In this document: positions 44,522 to 51,957 of the stretch, one piece after another
Layout of the letters: each line of letters begins with the position of its first letter
Position numbering within the stretch: the stretch's first letter is position 1
DNA from: Rugamonas violacea
Lineage (GTDB): Bacteria > Pseudomonadota > Gammaproteobacteria > Burkholderiales > Burkholderiaceae_D
NCBI RefSeq assembly: GCF_016461825.1
Contig: NZ_JAEMNU010000083.1
Location: 203,172 to 256,950 of the forward strand
Length of the DNA stretch: 53,779 bases
Reading direction: 5' to 3'
Notes under the pieces: model-generated
The model's input: the letters and a program-made list of their open reading frames with translations, nothing else
Told to the model about the DNA's origin: nothing
Databases searched by the model: none
Translations under genes and position numbers: made by a program

Positions 44522-44935
44522 TCAGTCGGCCGGTGCCGGCGCCGGCACGCAGGGCGCCGCCGTCCAATGGTGGCCGGCCTCGGCCCGCAGGCGCAGCATC
44601 GCCGCCCGGTGCAAAGCCAGCGCCGGCGCCGAGGCCAACGCCGTGTAGCCCGCCATGGCGGCGGCCGGCGCAGAGGCGGTGCTGGTAGTGCTAGTAGTGC
44701 TGGCGGCGCAGGTGACGGTGGCGTTGGCCGCTGCGGCGGCATAGTCGCGGATGGCTTGCAGCTGTCGGGAGCGGCCGACGCCCGCGTCGGCGTCGGCGTC
44801 GGCGTGCCCCTGGCCCCGAAGCGGGCTAGGGCTAGGGCTAGGGCTCGGCGCGAATGACGCGCTTAACGCAGGTGTCGCGTGCATATAAGTAAGGCTTATA
44901 CATTGGCCCGTCAATTCAGTTCCGCTTATCAGCAT
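44522..44935 (-). CDS. Hypothetical low-complexity protein, possible T3SS-associated
   Basis: 137 aa with no recognised domain. AAGGAG 6 bases upstream makes translation likely. It contains Ser-Pro repeats (APSPSPSPSPLRG) from a GGGCTA hexanucleotide repeat, an Ala-Asp repeat (HADADADAG), a Ser/Thr run (ASTTSTTSTAS) and an Ala-rich helical C-terminus. It lies 38 bases after the CesT-like chaperone candidate on the same strand. The polar N-terminus (MLISGTELTGQ) would fit a T3SS substrate, but this is only inference. Confidence 0.5.
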   Translation of the reverse strand: MLISGTELTGQCISLTYMHATPALSASFAPSPSPSPSPLRGQGHADADADAGVGRSRQLQAIRDYAAAAANATVTCAASTTSTTSTASAPAAAMAGYTALASAPALALHRAAMLRLRAEAGHHWTAAPCVPAPAPAD

Positions 44936-44973
44936 GCTGTTCTCCTTGGCGGCCGTCGCGGCCGCCCGCCGCG

Positions 44974-45387
44974 CTACAGGGTGTGGTTGTTGATCCTGGT
45001 ATGGATGTCGAAGGACCAGGTCAGCGCGTCCTCGGCGCGGCGCAGCCAGGCCGTCGTCTCCATGCGGGCGTCGGCACACCACAGCAGGGCCAGCTTGCCG
45101 TCCACCGTCAGCAGGCTGATCGGGAAATCGTAGTCGTGCACCGTCGACAGGCGCAGCAACAGCGCGCGCCAGCCGCTGGCGCGCAAGGCGTCGAGCCAGC
45201 CCACCTCGCAGATCAACGACAGGTGGCCGCCGTCGGTGTAGGAGACCATCACGCGTCGCTCGGCGGCCATCAGGAACACCAGGCCCTCCTCGCCCAGCGT
45301 GTGGGACGGCAACTCCAGCGCCGCCCGCAGTTGCAGCAGATGGTCCTTGCGGTACAGCGGCTGGCCCTGACTGAAGATCATTTTCAT
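44974..45387 (-). CDS. Candidate class I T3SS chaperone (CesT-like)
   Basis: A 137-aa small soluble protein. The order of elements fits the CesT/SycE fold: a helix with LLQLRAALELPSHTLGEEGL, paired strands (VFLMAAERRVMVSYTDGGHL, SLICEVGWL), a helix (RALLLRLSTVH), more strands (ISLLTVDGKLALLWCADAR) and a last helix (AWLRRAEDALTWSF). Such chaperones keep effectors secretion-competent and bring them to the sctN ATPase. Sequence similarity is weak, so this rests on pattern, size and location. It is divergent, 89 bases away, from the effector candidate at 45477, a common chaperone/effector arrangement. Confidence 0.5.
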   Translation of the reverse strand: MKMIFSQGQPLYRKDHLLQLRAALELPSHTLGEEGLVFLMAAERRVMVSYTDGGHLSLICEVGWLDALRASGWRALLLRLSTVHDYDFPISLLTVDGKLALLWCADARMETTAWLRRAEDALTWSFDIHTRINNHTL

Positions 45388-45476
45388 GCTTGTTTTCCGT
45401 TATCAAACGATGCCTTATAGGTGAGCATGCGACGTAAATCGTTCCACCATTCTTACCATAAACCAAGCACCGGCCG

Positions 45477-46544
45477 ATGCCGCCAAAGCGCGGCAGGGAA
45501 CCGCAGGCCAAACCCGCGCCACCCATGACCGGGGCACAACAAGCTGCCCTACAGAACTGGTGGTCCAAACCACCTGCCGACGGACCCAAGCTCTTTTCGA
45601 CAGACCAAACCATGATCTCAAATCTTTTATCAAACATCCGCGCCACCATTTCGGCGAACAACCCAAAAAATTCGGCAGATACGCAGGCCAGCGCCGCGCC
45701 AAAGGCGACCACCACCACGCCTTTATCAACGGAGCAGAGGAGAAATCAACAACGCTACACGTCCGGCGCCGGCGTCATGCGCCAGCAGTTCTTCAATTTA
45801 TTCTTCCAAAAAAACCCGAAATCAGCACCTGCGCAGCCTGTCCCGATGACCATGGCAACCTTCATGACGCGGGGCATACAACCTGCCGGCGACTACGAGG
45901 ACAACAATAATAGTGTGTCCGGCAACTGGCGTCTTGCGCAGCCGATTCGCAACGACGAGATCGCTAGTTTCATCAAGAAGAATCCCGGTGGTACGGCGAA
46001 AGAATGTTTCGCAGCGCTTGGCATCGCCGACAAACCGATGATGACCCAGTCAGCCGGTTTCTCGGAGAAACATGAAACGACAATCGCCAATTCGACTACG
46101 GAGCAGGCCCAACAGTCCTCAGACGCCATTCAAATACACATCGCAAGCGTCATGACTCAAATCAAGGCGTTGCAAGAACAAGAACCTGCTCAGCAGGCCA
46201 AACCGGCAGCGGCGCAGCACGCAGCCCATACGGCTGCCGCACCTGCGGCACCTGCCGCGCCCCGGCTCGCCGCTGCGCAGCTTGCGCCGGCGCCGCGCAT
46301 GTCGGCCACCGAACTGAGCAAATGGCCCAACAATAAACTTGAACAATTGCAGACCGATATCAGCTGGTGCCGTGCGGACAAACACAGTCTCGCCACATTC
46401 AACCAGGCTCACAGCGATATCTTAGGTGAAGCAACCACCGACAACCTTCCTCAATTCAAGAAGCTGGGCAATGCGATCTCCCTCGAACGGCAGAAACGAC
46501 ATCAGGCTGAACATCAGGCTGAACTTCAGAAACACATGCAGTAA
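45477..46544 (+). CDS. Candidate secreted T3SS effector, 355 aa
   Basis: No family recognised. Base composition is visibly less GC-rich than the neighbours, with many AAA, ACA and CAA codons. The protein is Gln/Ala/Thr-rich with no signal peptide or membrane helix. Residues from Met46 (MISNLLSNIRATISANNPKN) look like a T3SS N-terminal signal, so translation may start there (45612); neither start has a clear ribosome site. The middle part (about 75-205) has FFNLFFQKNP and IASFIKKNPGGTAKECFAAL, a possible small domain. A Pro/Ala-rich stretch follows, then a helical C-terminus (LGNAISLERQKRHQAEHQ). Position beside a chaperone candidate and the T3SS genes suggests an effector or translocated protein. 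Confidence 0.55.
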   Translation: MPPKRGREPQAKPAPPMTGAQQAALQNWWSKPPADGPKLFSTDQTMISNLLSNIRATISANNPKNSADTQASAAPKATTTTPLSTEQRRNQQRYTSGAGVMRQQFFNLFFQKNPKSAPAQPVPMTMATFMTRGIQPAGDYEDNNNSVSGNWRLAQPIRNDEIASFIKKNPGGTAKECFAALGIADKPMMTQSAGFSEKHETTIANSTTEQAQQSSDAIQIHIASVMTQIKALQEQEPAQQAKPAAAQHAAHTAAAPAAPAAPRLAAAQLAPAPRMSATELSKWPNNKLEQLQTDISWCRADKHSLATFNQAHSDILGEATTDNLPQFKKLGNAISLERQKRHQAEHQAELQKHMQ

Positions 46545-46618
46545 TAGGCGGACCTGGCGCGGCGCGCAAGCGGCCGCACCAGGCCGGCCGCGCGCCGCAG
46601 CGCGGCCAAGCCCTTCCC

Positions 46619-47713
46619 CTAACGCATGCTGTTGAGCATGTCGTGCAACTCCAGCCGGTTGTAGGCGGCGCGCATCGCGTCCTTCGGGTTGACCGTCTTC
46701 TTGGCCACCAACTGGGCCAGCACCTCGTTCAGACCACGCGACAGGTTGTCCTCCTTGCGGCGCAGGAACTCGGCCATCAAATGGGTCTTGGCCGGGTCGA
46801 CGATGTAGGGCGCGGCCTGCTGGTTGTGGTTGAAGATCATCTCGCTGGCCAGCACGAACTCGTCGCCGGCCTCGGTCGGCAGCAGACTCTGATAAATGAT
46901 GCCGATCAGCGCGTTGGCCAACGTGGCGGCGCGCTGGGCGCGCTGCTCCGGCGAGAAGAAGGCCAGCAATTTGGTGATCGCGCTCATGGCGCTGCTGGTA
47001 TGCATGGTGGCCAGCACCAGGTGGCCCGACTCGCCGGCGTGCAGCACGGTGTCGGCGGTGTCGAAGTCGCGGATCTCGCCGACCATCAAAATGTCCGGTT
47101 TCTGCCGCAGCGCCTCGCGCAGGCCGGCCGAGAAGCTGGCCGTGTCGGTCGGCACCTCCTTCTGCGAGATGATCGACTGGCGCCGCTGCAGCTGGTACTC
47201 GATCGGCTCCTCGATGGTGATGATGTGGGCGTTGCGCGTCGCGTTCAGGTGCTCGAGCATGGCGGCGATGGTGGTGGTCTTGCCCGAGCCGGTCGGCCCG
47301 GTCACCAGGATGATGCCCTTGCTCGCTTCGAGCAGGGTCTTGGCGTAGTGCGGCAGGCCGGTCTTGTCGAGCGCCAGCGGCTGCAGCGGCAGGCGGCGGA
47401 TCGACACGGCCACCTTCTCGCCGCAGGACAGGCGGTAGACGTTGCAACGCAGCCGGCAGGAGCTGAGCACCATCGGCCGGTCGATCGCCCCCTCGACGAT
47501 CTTGTCCTCCCAGTCCGCGTCGATGCCGCGCAGGATCGGCAGCATCTCCTCGCGCCGCACCGGGCGCGGGTCGAGCTGCTGCCAGCCGCGCGGCGTCTTG
47601 AGCATGGCCGGCGCGTCCTGTTCCAGGTGGATGTCGGAAAAGGTCTGGCCGGCGTTGATCCGTTCGACTATTTCCTGCAGCAGGTCGCGCGCGGCGACGA
47701 TTTCATTCGACAT
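46619..47713 (-). CDS. PilT-like secretion/retraction ATPase
   Basis: A 364-aa hexameric GspE/PilT-family ATPase. Walker A is GPTGSGKTTT, the Asp box is IITIEEPIEYQ, Walker B is DILMVGEIRDFDTAD and the His box is GHLVLATMHTSSA. An N-terminal PAS-like domain (NAGQTFSDIHLEQDAPAML) precedes the core. PilT powers type IV pilus retraction, but here no pil gene is near. It sits between T3SS structural genes and a putative effector, and the C-terminal AIRNG-type retraction motif is not obvious (DAMRAAYNR instead). It could be a T4P accessory ATPase or be adapted to the T3SS locus. Confidence 0.9.
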   Translation of the reverse strand: MSNEIVAARDLLQEIVERINAGQTFSDIHLEQDAPAMLKTPRGWQQLDPRPVRREEMLPILRGIDADWEDKIVEGAIDRPMVLSSCRLRCNVYRLSCGEKVAVSIRRLPLQPLALDKTGLPHYAKTLLEASKGIILVTGPTGSGKTTTIAAMLEHLNATRNAHIITIEEPIEYQLQRRQSIISQKEVPTDTASFSAGLREALRQKPDILMVGEIRDFDTADTVLHAGESGHLVLATMHTSSAMSAITKLLAFFSPEQRAQRAATLANALIGIIYQSLLPTEAGDEFVLASEMIFNHNQQAAPYIVDPAKTHLMAEFLRRKEDNLSRGLNEVLAQLVAKKTVNPKDAMRAAYNRLELHDMLNSMR

Positions 47714-47915
47714 GGTGGGCCTTGGATGGGTGGCCCGCCTCCGGCGCGGAAGACGGGACGACGATCAAAAAACCGCGCACGCCCGCGGCGCCCGGGCAAG
47801 GCCGGCGGCGCCCGGCCGCGCCCCCTTGCAGGCATTCTACTGAATCGGCCGGAAAATATTTCTCAACAATTATTACCATCGCGCCGGAACGGCCCGCCGC
47901 GGCGCGCCAACGGCG

Positions 47916-47949
47916 CCGGGGCCGGTCTCCGCGAGGAGGCCGGCCCCGG
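47916..47949 (-). terminator. GC-rich hairpin downstream of the acidic protein gene
   Basis: Perfect 10-bp arms CCGGGGCCGG/CCGGCCCCGG with a 14-base loop, 28 bases beyond the stop at 47977 and without a T-run, so factor-independent termination is doubtful. The rest of 47714-47976 shows only an AT-rich patch at about 47858-47880 that may be the promoter of the PilT-like gene. Confidence 0.4.
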
Positions 47950-47976
47950 TCCGGCACGGCCGCCGGCCTCAAGGAC

Positions 47977-48363
47977 TTAGACGTTGTCGGGGTTCTCTTC
48001 CTTGTCGTCCTCGCCGCCGCCCATGGCCGCCTCCAGGTCCTTGGGGTCCATTTTCATCATGCCGGCCAGCTTGTCGAGCTCCTCCGGCGTGATGGTGCCG
48101 TTTTTCAACTTCTTCATCAGCTCCGCCAGCTCGTCCGAGCCGCCCTCGGCGGGATCGCCGCCGCCACCGGCCTCCTCGGCCTTCATCTCCTCGCCGGTGC
48201 GCTTGGCCAGCTCTTCGAGCACGGCCATTTTCTCGCCCGTGCTCAGCTTTGGATCTTTCGACATCTTCTGCAGGTCCTCGTTCGACTTGCCCTTCAAGCC
48301 CTCCGTGAACGAGTGGTCGGCAGGGGTATAGCTGCCGGAATTGTTATTGACGCTTGAAACCAT
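47977..48363 (-). CDS. Small acidic Gly-rich protein, harpin-like T3SS substrate candidate
   Basis: 128 aa, strongly acidic, no Cys or Trp and only one Tyr. It has a Ser/Asn-rich N-terminus (MVSSVNNNSGSYTPADHSF), predicted helices rich in Lys/Glu (MAVLEELAKRTGEEMKAEE; LAELMKKLKNGTITPEELDK), and Gly-rich links (AGGGGDPAEGGS, AAMGGGEDD). These traits match harpins and other small T3SS-exported helper proteins; no homology is claimed. GGAAGGA lies 9 bases before the ATG. It is on the same strand as, and downstream of, sctU. Confidence 0.6.
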   Translation of the reverse strand: MVSSVNNNSGSYTPADHSFTEGLKGKSNEDLQKMSKDPKLSTGEKMAVLEELAKRTGEEMKAEEAGGGGDPAEGGSDELAELMKKLKNGTITPEELDKLAGMMKMDPKDLEAAMGGGEDDKEENPDNV

Positions 48364-48478
48364 GATGCATTCCTTCCTCTGGTTGAAATTCGAGAAAAAC
48401 GCTTGCTACAGCGATAAGTGGGGCCTGGCGCCAAACAGTTCCCGCCGCGCCGTCCGGCAGCGCAAGGCGCCCATCCGC

Positions 48479-49021
48479 TCACACTACCTCCGCGTCGTCC
48501 GTCGCGTTCGTCGCGTCCGCCGCGCACAGCGCGCCGCCGCAACCATCGGCGTGGCCGGCGTCGCAGCGGCCGACGCCGCCGCAGCGCCGCTCGCACTCGC
48601 CGCGCGACTTCGGCCGCGCCACGCTGCCGGCCTGCTTTTTCGCCGGCGCCGGCGCCCGCAGCAGCGGCCTGCCCGGCGCCGCCACCAACGCCAGATGCCA
48701 CAAGCGGTCCTCGCTGCCCACCACACCGGCCGCCGCCGGTTGCGCCTCGGCGCCGATCGCGCTGTCCAGCGCACGCGGCCAGGCGATACTGTCGACGGGG
48801 CGCAGCGGCGCCGGCCGCTTCTTCGCCGCCGCTGTCGACGCCGGCGCCGGCGCCGCATCGGCCGGCGCCAAGCCCGCCGCGCCACCACCCCGCCCCGGTG
48901 CCGTGCGCGGCGGCGGCGGCTGGCGTGCTGCCGCTGCCGCTGCCGCTGCCGCTGCCACAGGCGCTGCCGCTGGCGCCTGCGCTGGACGCGGCGCGGGGCC
49001 GGTGTCGAACAGCTTGAACAT
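48479..49021 (-). CDS. Ala/Pro-rich hypothetical protein downstream of sctU
   Basis: 180 aa, low complexity (AAPVAAAAAAAAAARQPPPP), with a more ordered middle (PLRPVDSIAWPRALDSAIGA; SEDRLWHLALVAAPGRPLL) and a Cys/Gly-rich C-terminus that may be read beyond the real coding part. The ATG lies only 6 bases after the sctU stop, suggesting translational coupling within the T3SS operon. No known Sct protein is recognised. The short opening MFKLFDTGPAPRP could hold a secretion signal. Confidence 0.5.
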   Translation of the reverse strand: MFKLFDTGPAPRPAQAPAAAPVAAAAAAAAAARQPPPPRTAPGRGGGAAGLAPADAAPAPASTAAAKKRPAPLRPVDSIAWPRALDSAIGAEAQPAAAGVVGSEDRLWHLALVAAPGRPLLRAPAPAKKQAGSVARPKSRGECERRCGGVGRCDAGHADGCGGALCAADATNATDDAEVV

Positions 49022-49027
49022 CGCCGC

Positions 49028-50143
49028 TCAGACCGCGCCGGGACGCTGGCCGGCGGGCGGCTCGCCCAGGCTTTCCAGCTCGACCTCGCGGCCGGTGTCG
49101 TCGGCGGCGATCAACTCGGCCACCACCGCATACACATAGGCCACCGCCTCGTAGCTGGCACGCGGCACCGGACTGTCGGCGCGGCAGCTGGCGTACAGCA
49201 TGCGCGCCAGCCAGACGTGGCGGATCACCGGAATGCCGCATTCGCGCGCGCGGCGTATCATCGCCTGCGCCAGCTCGTCCTTGCCCTTGGCCAGCACCTG
49301 CGGCACGCCGCCCGCCTCCGGCTCGTACAGCAAGGCGACGGCGAAGTGGGTCGGATTGACCACCACGGCGTTCGCCTTCTCGGTCTTGGCCGTCGGTCCC
49401 GACATGGCCAGTTCCCGCGCCAGCTGCTTGCGCTGCCCCTTGACCATCGGATCACCCTCCGACTCCTTGTATTCCTTCTTGATGTCCTCCATGTCCATCA
49501 TCAAACCCTTGAGGTGGAAGTGCAGCTGCATGCCGTAGTCGACCAGGCCGAGGCACAGGCAGACCACCACCAGGGTATGGAACACCGAGCGCAGCAAAGT
49601 CATAAAGCCGTGGAAGATGTCCTTCGGCTCGCCGCCGGACAGGGAGATGATCGAGGGCAGCTGGTCGCGCACCAGGTTGTAGACGATCCAGCCGATCAGC
49701 ACGGCCTTGAACACCGTCAGCAGCAGCTCGATCAGCTTCTTCACGGCGAACAACTGCTTGATGCCGTTGACCGGATTGAGTTTGTCGAACTTCGGCACGA
49801 TGGCCTCGCCCGAGATCAGCACGCCGAACTGGCCCCAGTGCCCCAGCACCGCCGTCAGGCTGCAAACGATCCAGAACAGGAAAAACACCGCCAACAGCAA
49901 CAGCGTCACCGAGGACATCAACTCGCCCAGCGCCGGCAGGAATGGCTGGCCGATCCGCATCAAGGACAGATTGAACAGCGAAAAAATCGCTTCGCACCAC
50001 AGCGGCTCGCTGGCGAAGGAGATCTCCGCCACCGCCAGCAAGGTGCACAGGCGCGCCAGGTCGCGGCTGACCGGCACCTGGCCCTTCTCGCGCGCGTCCT
50101 CCAGCTTCTTCTCGCTGGGCGGTTCTGTCTTGTCGTCGCTCAC
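49028..50143 (-). CDS. sctU: T3SS export apparatus protein SctU (YscU/HrcU/EscU family)
   Basis: A 371-aa inner-membrane protein that switches substrate specificity from needle subunits to translocators. It opens SDDKTEPPSEKKLEDAREKG, the family hallmark, followed by four transmembrane helices (about 30-215) and a cytoplasmic domain. The autocleavage motif NPTH is at Asn263-Pro264, with the preceding VV and following FAVAL. The GTG start at 50143 overlaps the sctT stop (GTGA). The C-terminus is about 20 residues longer than most homologues. The gene order P-Q-R-S-T-U is that of Ysc- and Ssa/Esc-type systems. Confidence 0.96.
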   Translation of the reverse strand: MSDDKTEPPSEKKLEDAREKGQVPVSRDLARLCTLLAVAEISFASEPLWCEAIFSLFNLSLMRIGQPFLPALGELMSSVTLLLLAVFFLFWIVCSLTAVLGHWGQFGVLISGEAIVPKFDKLNPVNGIKQLFAVKKLIELLLTVFKAVLIGWIVYNLVRDQLPSIISLSGGEPKDIFHGFMTLLRSVFHTLVVVCLCLGLVDYGMQLHFHLKGLMMDMEDIKKEYKESEGDPMVKGQRKQLARELAMSGPTAKTEKANAVVVNPTHFAVALLYEPEAGGVPQVLAKGKDELAQAMIRRARECGIPVIRHVWLARMLYASCRADSPVPRASYEAVAYVYAVVAELIAADDTGREVELESLGEPPAGQRPGAV

Positions 50144-50961
50144 GGCAACAGCTGCGCCGGCGTGCGCAGGTTCGGGCTCACCTGCAGCAGACTGGCGGCC
50201 AGGTCCAGCATGTGGGCGAAGTCGCCACCGATGTAGTGCGACAGCGTCGGCCAATAGGCCAGCAGGATGAACATGCCGAGCAGGCTCTTGATCGGCGACG
50301 AGGCGAACGACACCTGCAGGTTGGAAGCGAACACGCCGACCATGGCGAAGCCGAAATCGACCATCACCAACGGAATCAGCACCGGCCCGCCGTAGACCAT
50401 CACATGCCAGAGGAACTCGCCGAAGCGCTTGATCACCACGTCGAAGTGGCCCGGCTCGAACGGCGGCATCAGGTCGTAGACGGCCCAACTGCCATAGCTC
50501 TCGATCAGGATGCGCGCCAGCGCGACGAACAGGCCGGCCTGTATCATCAACAGCACCACCGCCTGCACCAGCATGGCGCCGATCGCGCTGGCGTCCTGGT
50601 CCATCGACTGGTTGTTGGCCTGGATCTGGATCGGCGAGCGTTGGCTGTCGAGTATCGAGCCGATCGACTGCACCACCCAGATCGGCATCGCCAGCAGTAT
50701 GCCCAGCATGCCGCCGACAATGGCCTCCTTGAAGATCAGCATACCGGCGAAGAACACGTCGGGCGGCGTGCGCTGCACGAAGGCGTAGGTCGGCAGCGCG
50801 GCCGGCAACGCCACCGCCAGCGCGGCGCCGGTGCGCGCCATGCCGGTCAGCGTGCGAAAACTGAAGCCCGGCAGGATGGTCAGGCAGACCACGGTGCGCG
50901 GCGTGATCAGGGCGATCGTCACCAGCAGCGTTTGCAGGTCAAGCAGCAGGGATGGCGGCAT
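50140..50961 (-). CDS. sctT: T3SS export apparatus protein SctT
   Basis: A 273-aa polytopic protein of the FliR/SctT family, part of the SctR5-S4-T1 export gate in the inner membrane. Family segments include ITPRTVVCLTILPGFSFRTL, AIVGGMLGILLAMPIW and a conserved end region (SFASSPIKSLLGMFILLAYW). GAGGAG lies 8 bases before the ATG. It is followed by sctU with a 4-base overlap and preceded by sctS with 12 bases between. Confidence 0.95.
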   Translation of the reverse strand: MPPSLLLDLQTLLVTIALITPRTVVCLTILPGFSFRTLTGMARTGAALAVALPAALPTYAFVQRTPPDVFFAGMLIFKEAIVGGMLGILLAMPIWVVQSIGSILDSQRSPIQIQANNQSMDQDASAIGAMLVQAVVLLMIQAGLFVALARILIESYGSWAVYDLMPPFEPGHFDVVIKRFGEFLWHVMVYGGPVLIPLVMVDFGFAMVGVFASNLQVSFASSPIKSLLGMFILLAYWPTLSHYIGGDFAHMLDLAASLLQVSPNLRTPAQLLP

Positions 50962-50973
50962 GTTCGCGTCTCC

Positions 50974-51240
50974 TCAGCGGCCGATATTGGGAATCATGGT
51001 CAGCGCCAGGTCGGTCAGCTGTAGCAGCTCGGTGCCGAGCCAGCGCCCCACCGCCGTGATGGTGACCGCCACCGAGACCAGCTTGACCACGTAGGGCAGG
51101 GTCTGGTCCTGGATCTGCGTCACCGCCTGCACCAGCGAGACGATCACGCCGAACACGGTGGCGATCAGCAGCGGCGGCGCCGACAACATGATCGCCAGCC
51201 ACAGGCCGTGCTGGAAGAAGTTGATGGTGTCGGCGGTCAT
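50974..51240 (-). CDS. sctS: T3SS export apparatus protein SctS
   Basis: An 88-aa protein with two hydrophobic helices (LWLAIMLSAPPLLIATVFGV; LPYVVKLVSVAVTITAVGRW) joined by the conserved SLVQAVTQIQDQT loop of the FliQ/SctS family. Four copies surround the SctR/SctT core of the export gate. A strong GGGGGAGG precedes the ATG. It is 63 bases after sctR, in a spacer that contains a 14-bp near-perfect direct repeat. Confidence 0.95.
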   Translation of the reverse strand: MTADTINFFQHGLWLAIMLSAPPLLIATVFGVIVSLVQAVTQIQDQTLPYVVKLVSVAVTITAVGRWLGTELLQLTDLALTMIPNIGR

Positions 51241-51277
51241 GGCGGTCCTCCCCCGCTGCGGCCGCGCGGCGGCCCCG

Positions 51278-51306
51278 GCATGCGCGGGCTATGCATGCAC
51301 GGGCTA
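51278..51306. repeat. 14-bp direct repeat at the end of sctR
   Basis: GCATGCGCGGGCTA (51278-51291) and GCATGCACGGGCTA (51293-51306) differ at one base. The second contains the sctR stop codon, so a short duplication seems to have lengthened the sctR-sctS spacer. Confidence 0.7.
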
Positions 51307-51957
51307 AGCATAGGACAACGCCAGCGCGTTGAGCAGCTTGCCCCAGCCGTCCACCATGGTGAACAGCAGCAGCTTGAGCGGAATGGTGATGGTCTGCGGG
51401 CTGACCTGCTGCATCCCCAGCGCCATCAACACGTTCGACACCAGCAGATCGATCACCACGAAGGGGATGTAGAGCAGGAAGCCGATCTCGTAGCCGGTTT
51501 GCAGCTCCGAGACGACGAAGGCGGGGATCAGCACCAGCGTGTCGCTGTCCTTGGCGCCCTGCGCGGCCTCTTTCGGCCAGAGTTTTTTGGCCGAAGCGAG
51601 GAACAGCTCGCGCTGGTCGGGCCGGCTGTGCTTGAGCATGAAGCCGCGCAGCGGCTCGAAGGCGTCCTGCGCCTGGGCCAGCACCGGCCTGGCCTGGCTG
51701 CCGTGGCCGGCCTCGATGTTGGCGGCGATCTTGCCGATCTCCTGCACCGTCGGCGCCATCACGAACACCGTCATCGCCAGCGAAATTCCGTAGATCGCCA
51801 GCGTCGGCGGCACCTGCTGCACGCCGGTGGCGCTGCGCAGGATCAGCAGCACCATCGAAATCTTCAGGAAGGAGGTGGTCGTCACCACCAGGAAGGGTAC
51901 CAGCGACAACATCCCCAGCAGGATGGCGAAGGAGACGACATCGAACTGCCCACCCAC
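51304..51957 (-). CDS. sctR: T3SS export apparatus protein SctR
   Basis: A 217-aa FliP/SctR family protein, the main ring of the export gate. It has the first helix pair (FAILLGMLSLVPFLVVTTTS; FLKISMVLLILRSATGVQQV), the periplasmic segment, and the C-terminal pair with SELQTGYEIGFLLYIPFVVI and LLLFTMVDGWGKLLNAL, all typical. The GTG start at 51957 is chosen because GGGGAG lies 7 bases upstream and it overlaps the sctQ stop by one base (TAGTG). ATG at 51972 is in frame but has no ribosome site. Length then equals the family norm. Confidence 0.95.
   Translation of the reverse strand: MGGQFDVVSFAILLGMLSLVPFLVVTTTSFLKISMVLLILRSATGVQQVPPTLAIYGISLAMTVFVMAPTVQEIGKIAANIEAGHGSQARPVLAQAQDAFEPLRGFMLKHSRPDQRELFLASAKKLWPKEAAQGAKDSDTLVLIPAFVVSELQTGYEIGFLLYIPFVVIDLLVSNVLMALGMQQVSPQTITIPLKLLLFTMVDGWGKLLNALALSYA

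Noticed and set aside
43255..44688. 477-codon plus-strand open frame
   Set aside because: Antisense to dusA and low-complexity beyond it; no start with a ribosome site.
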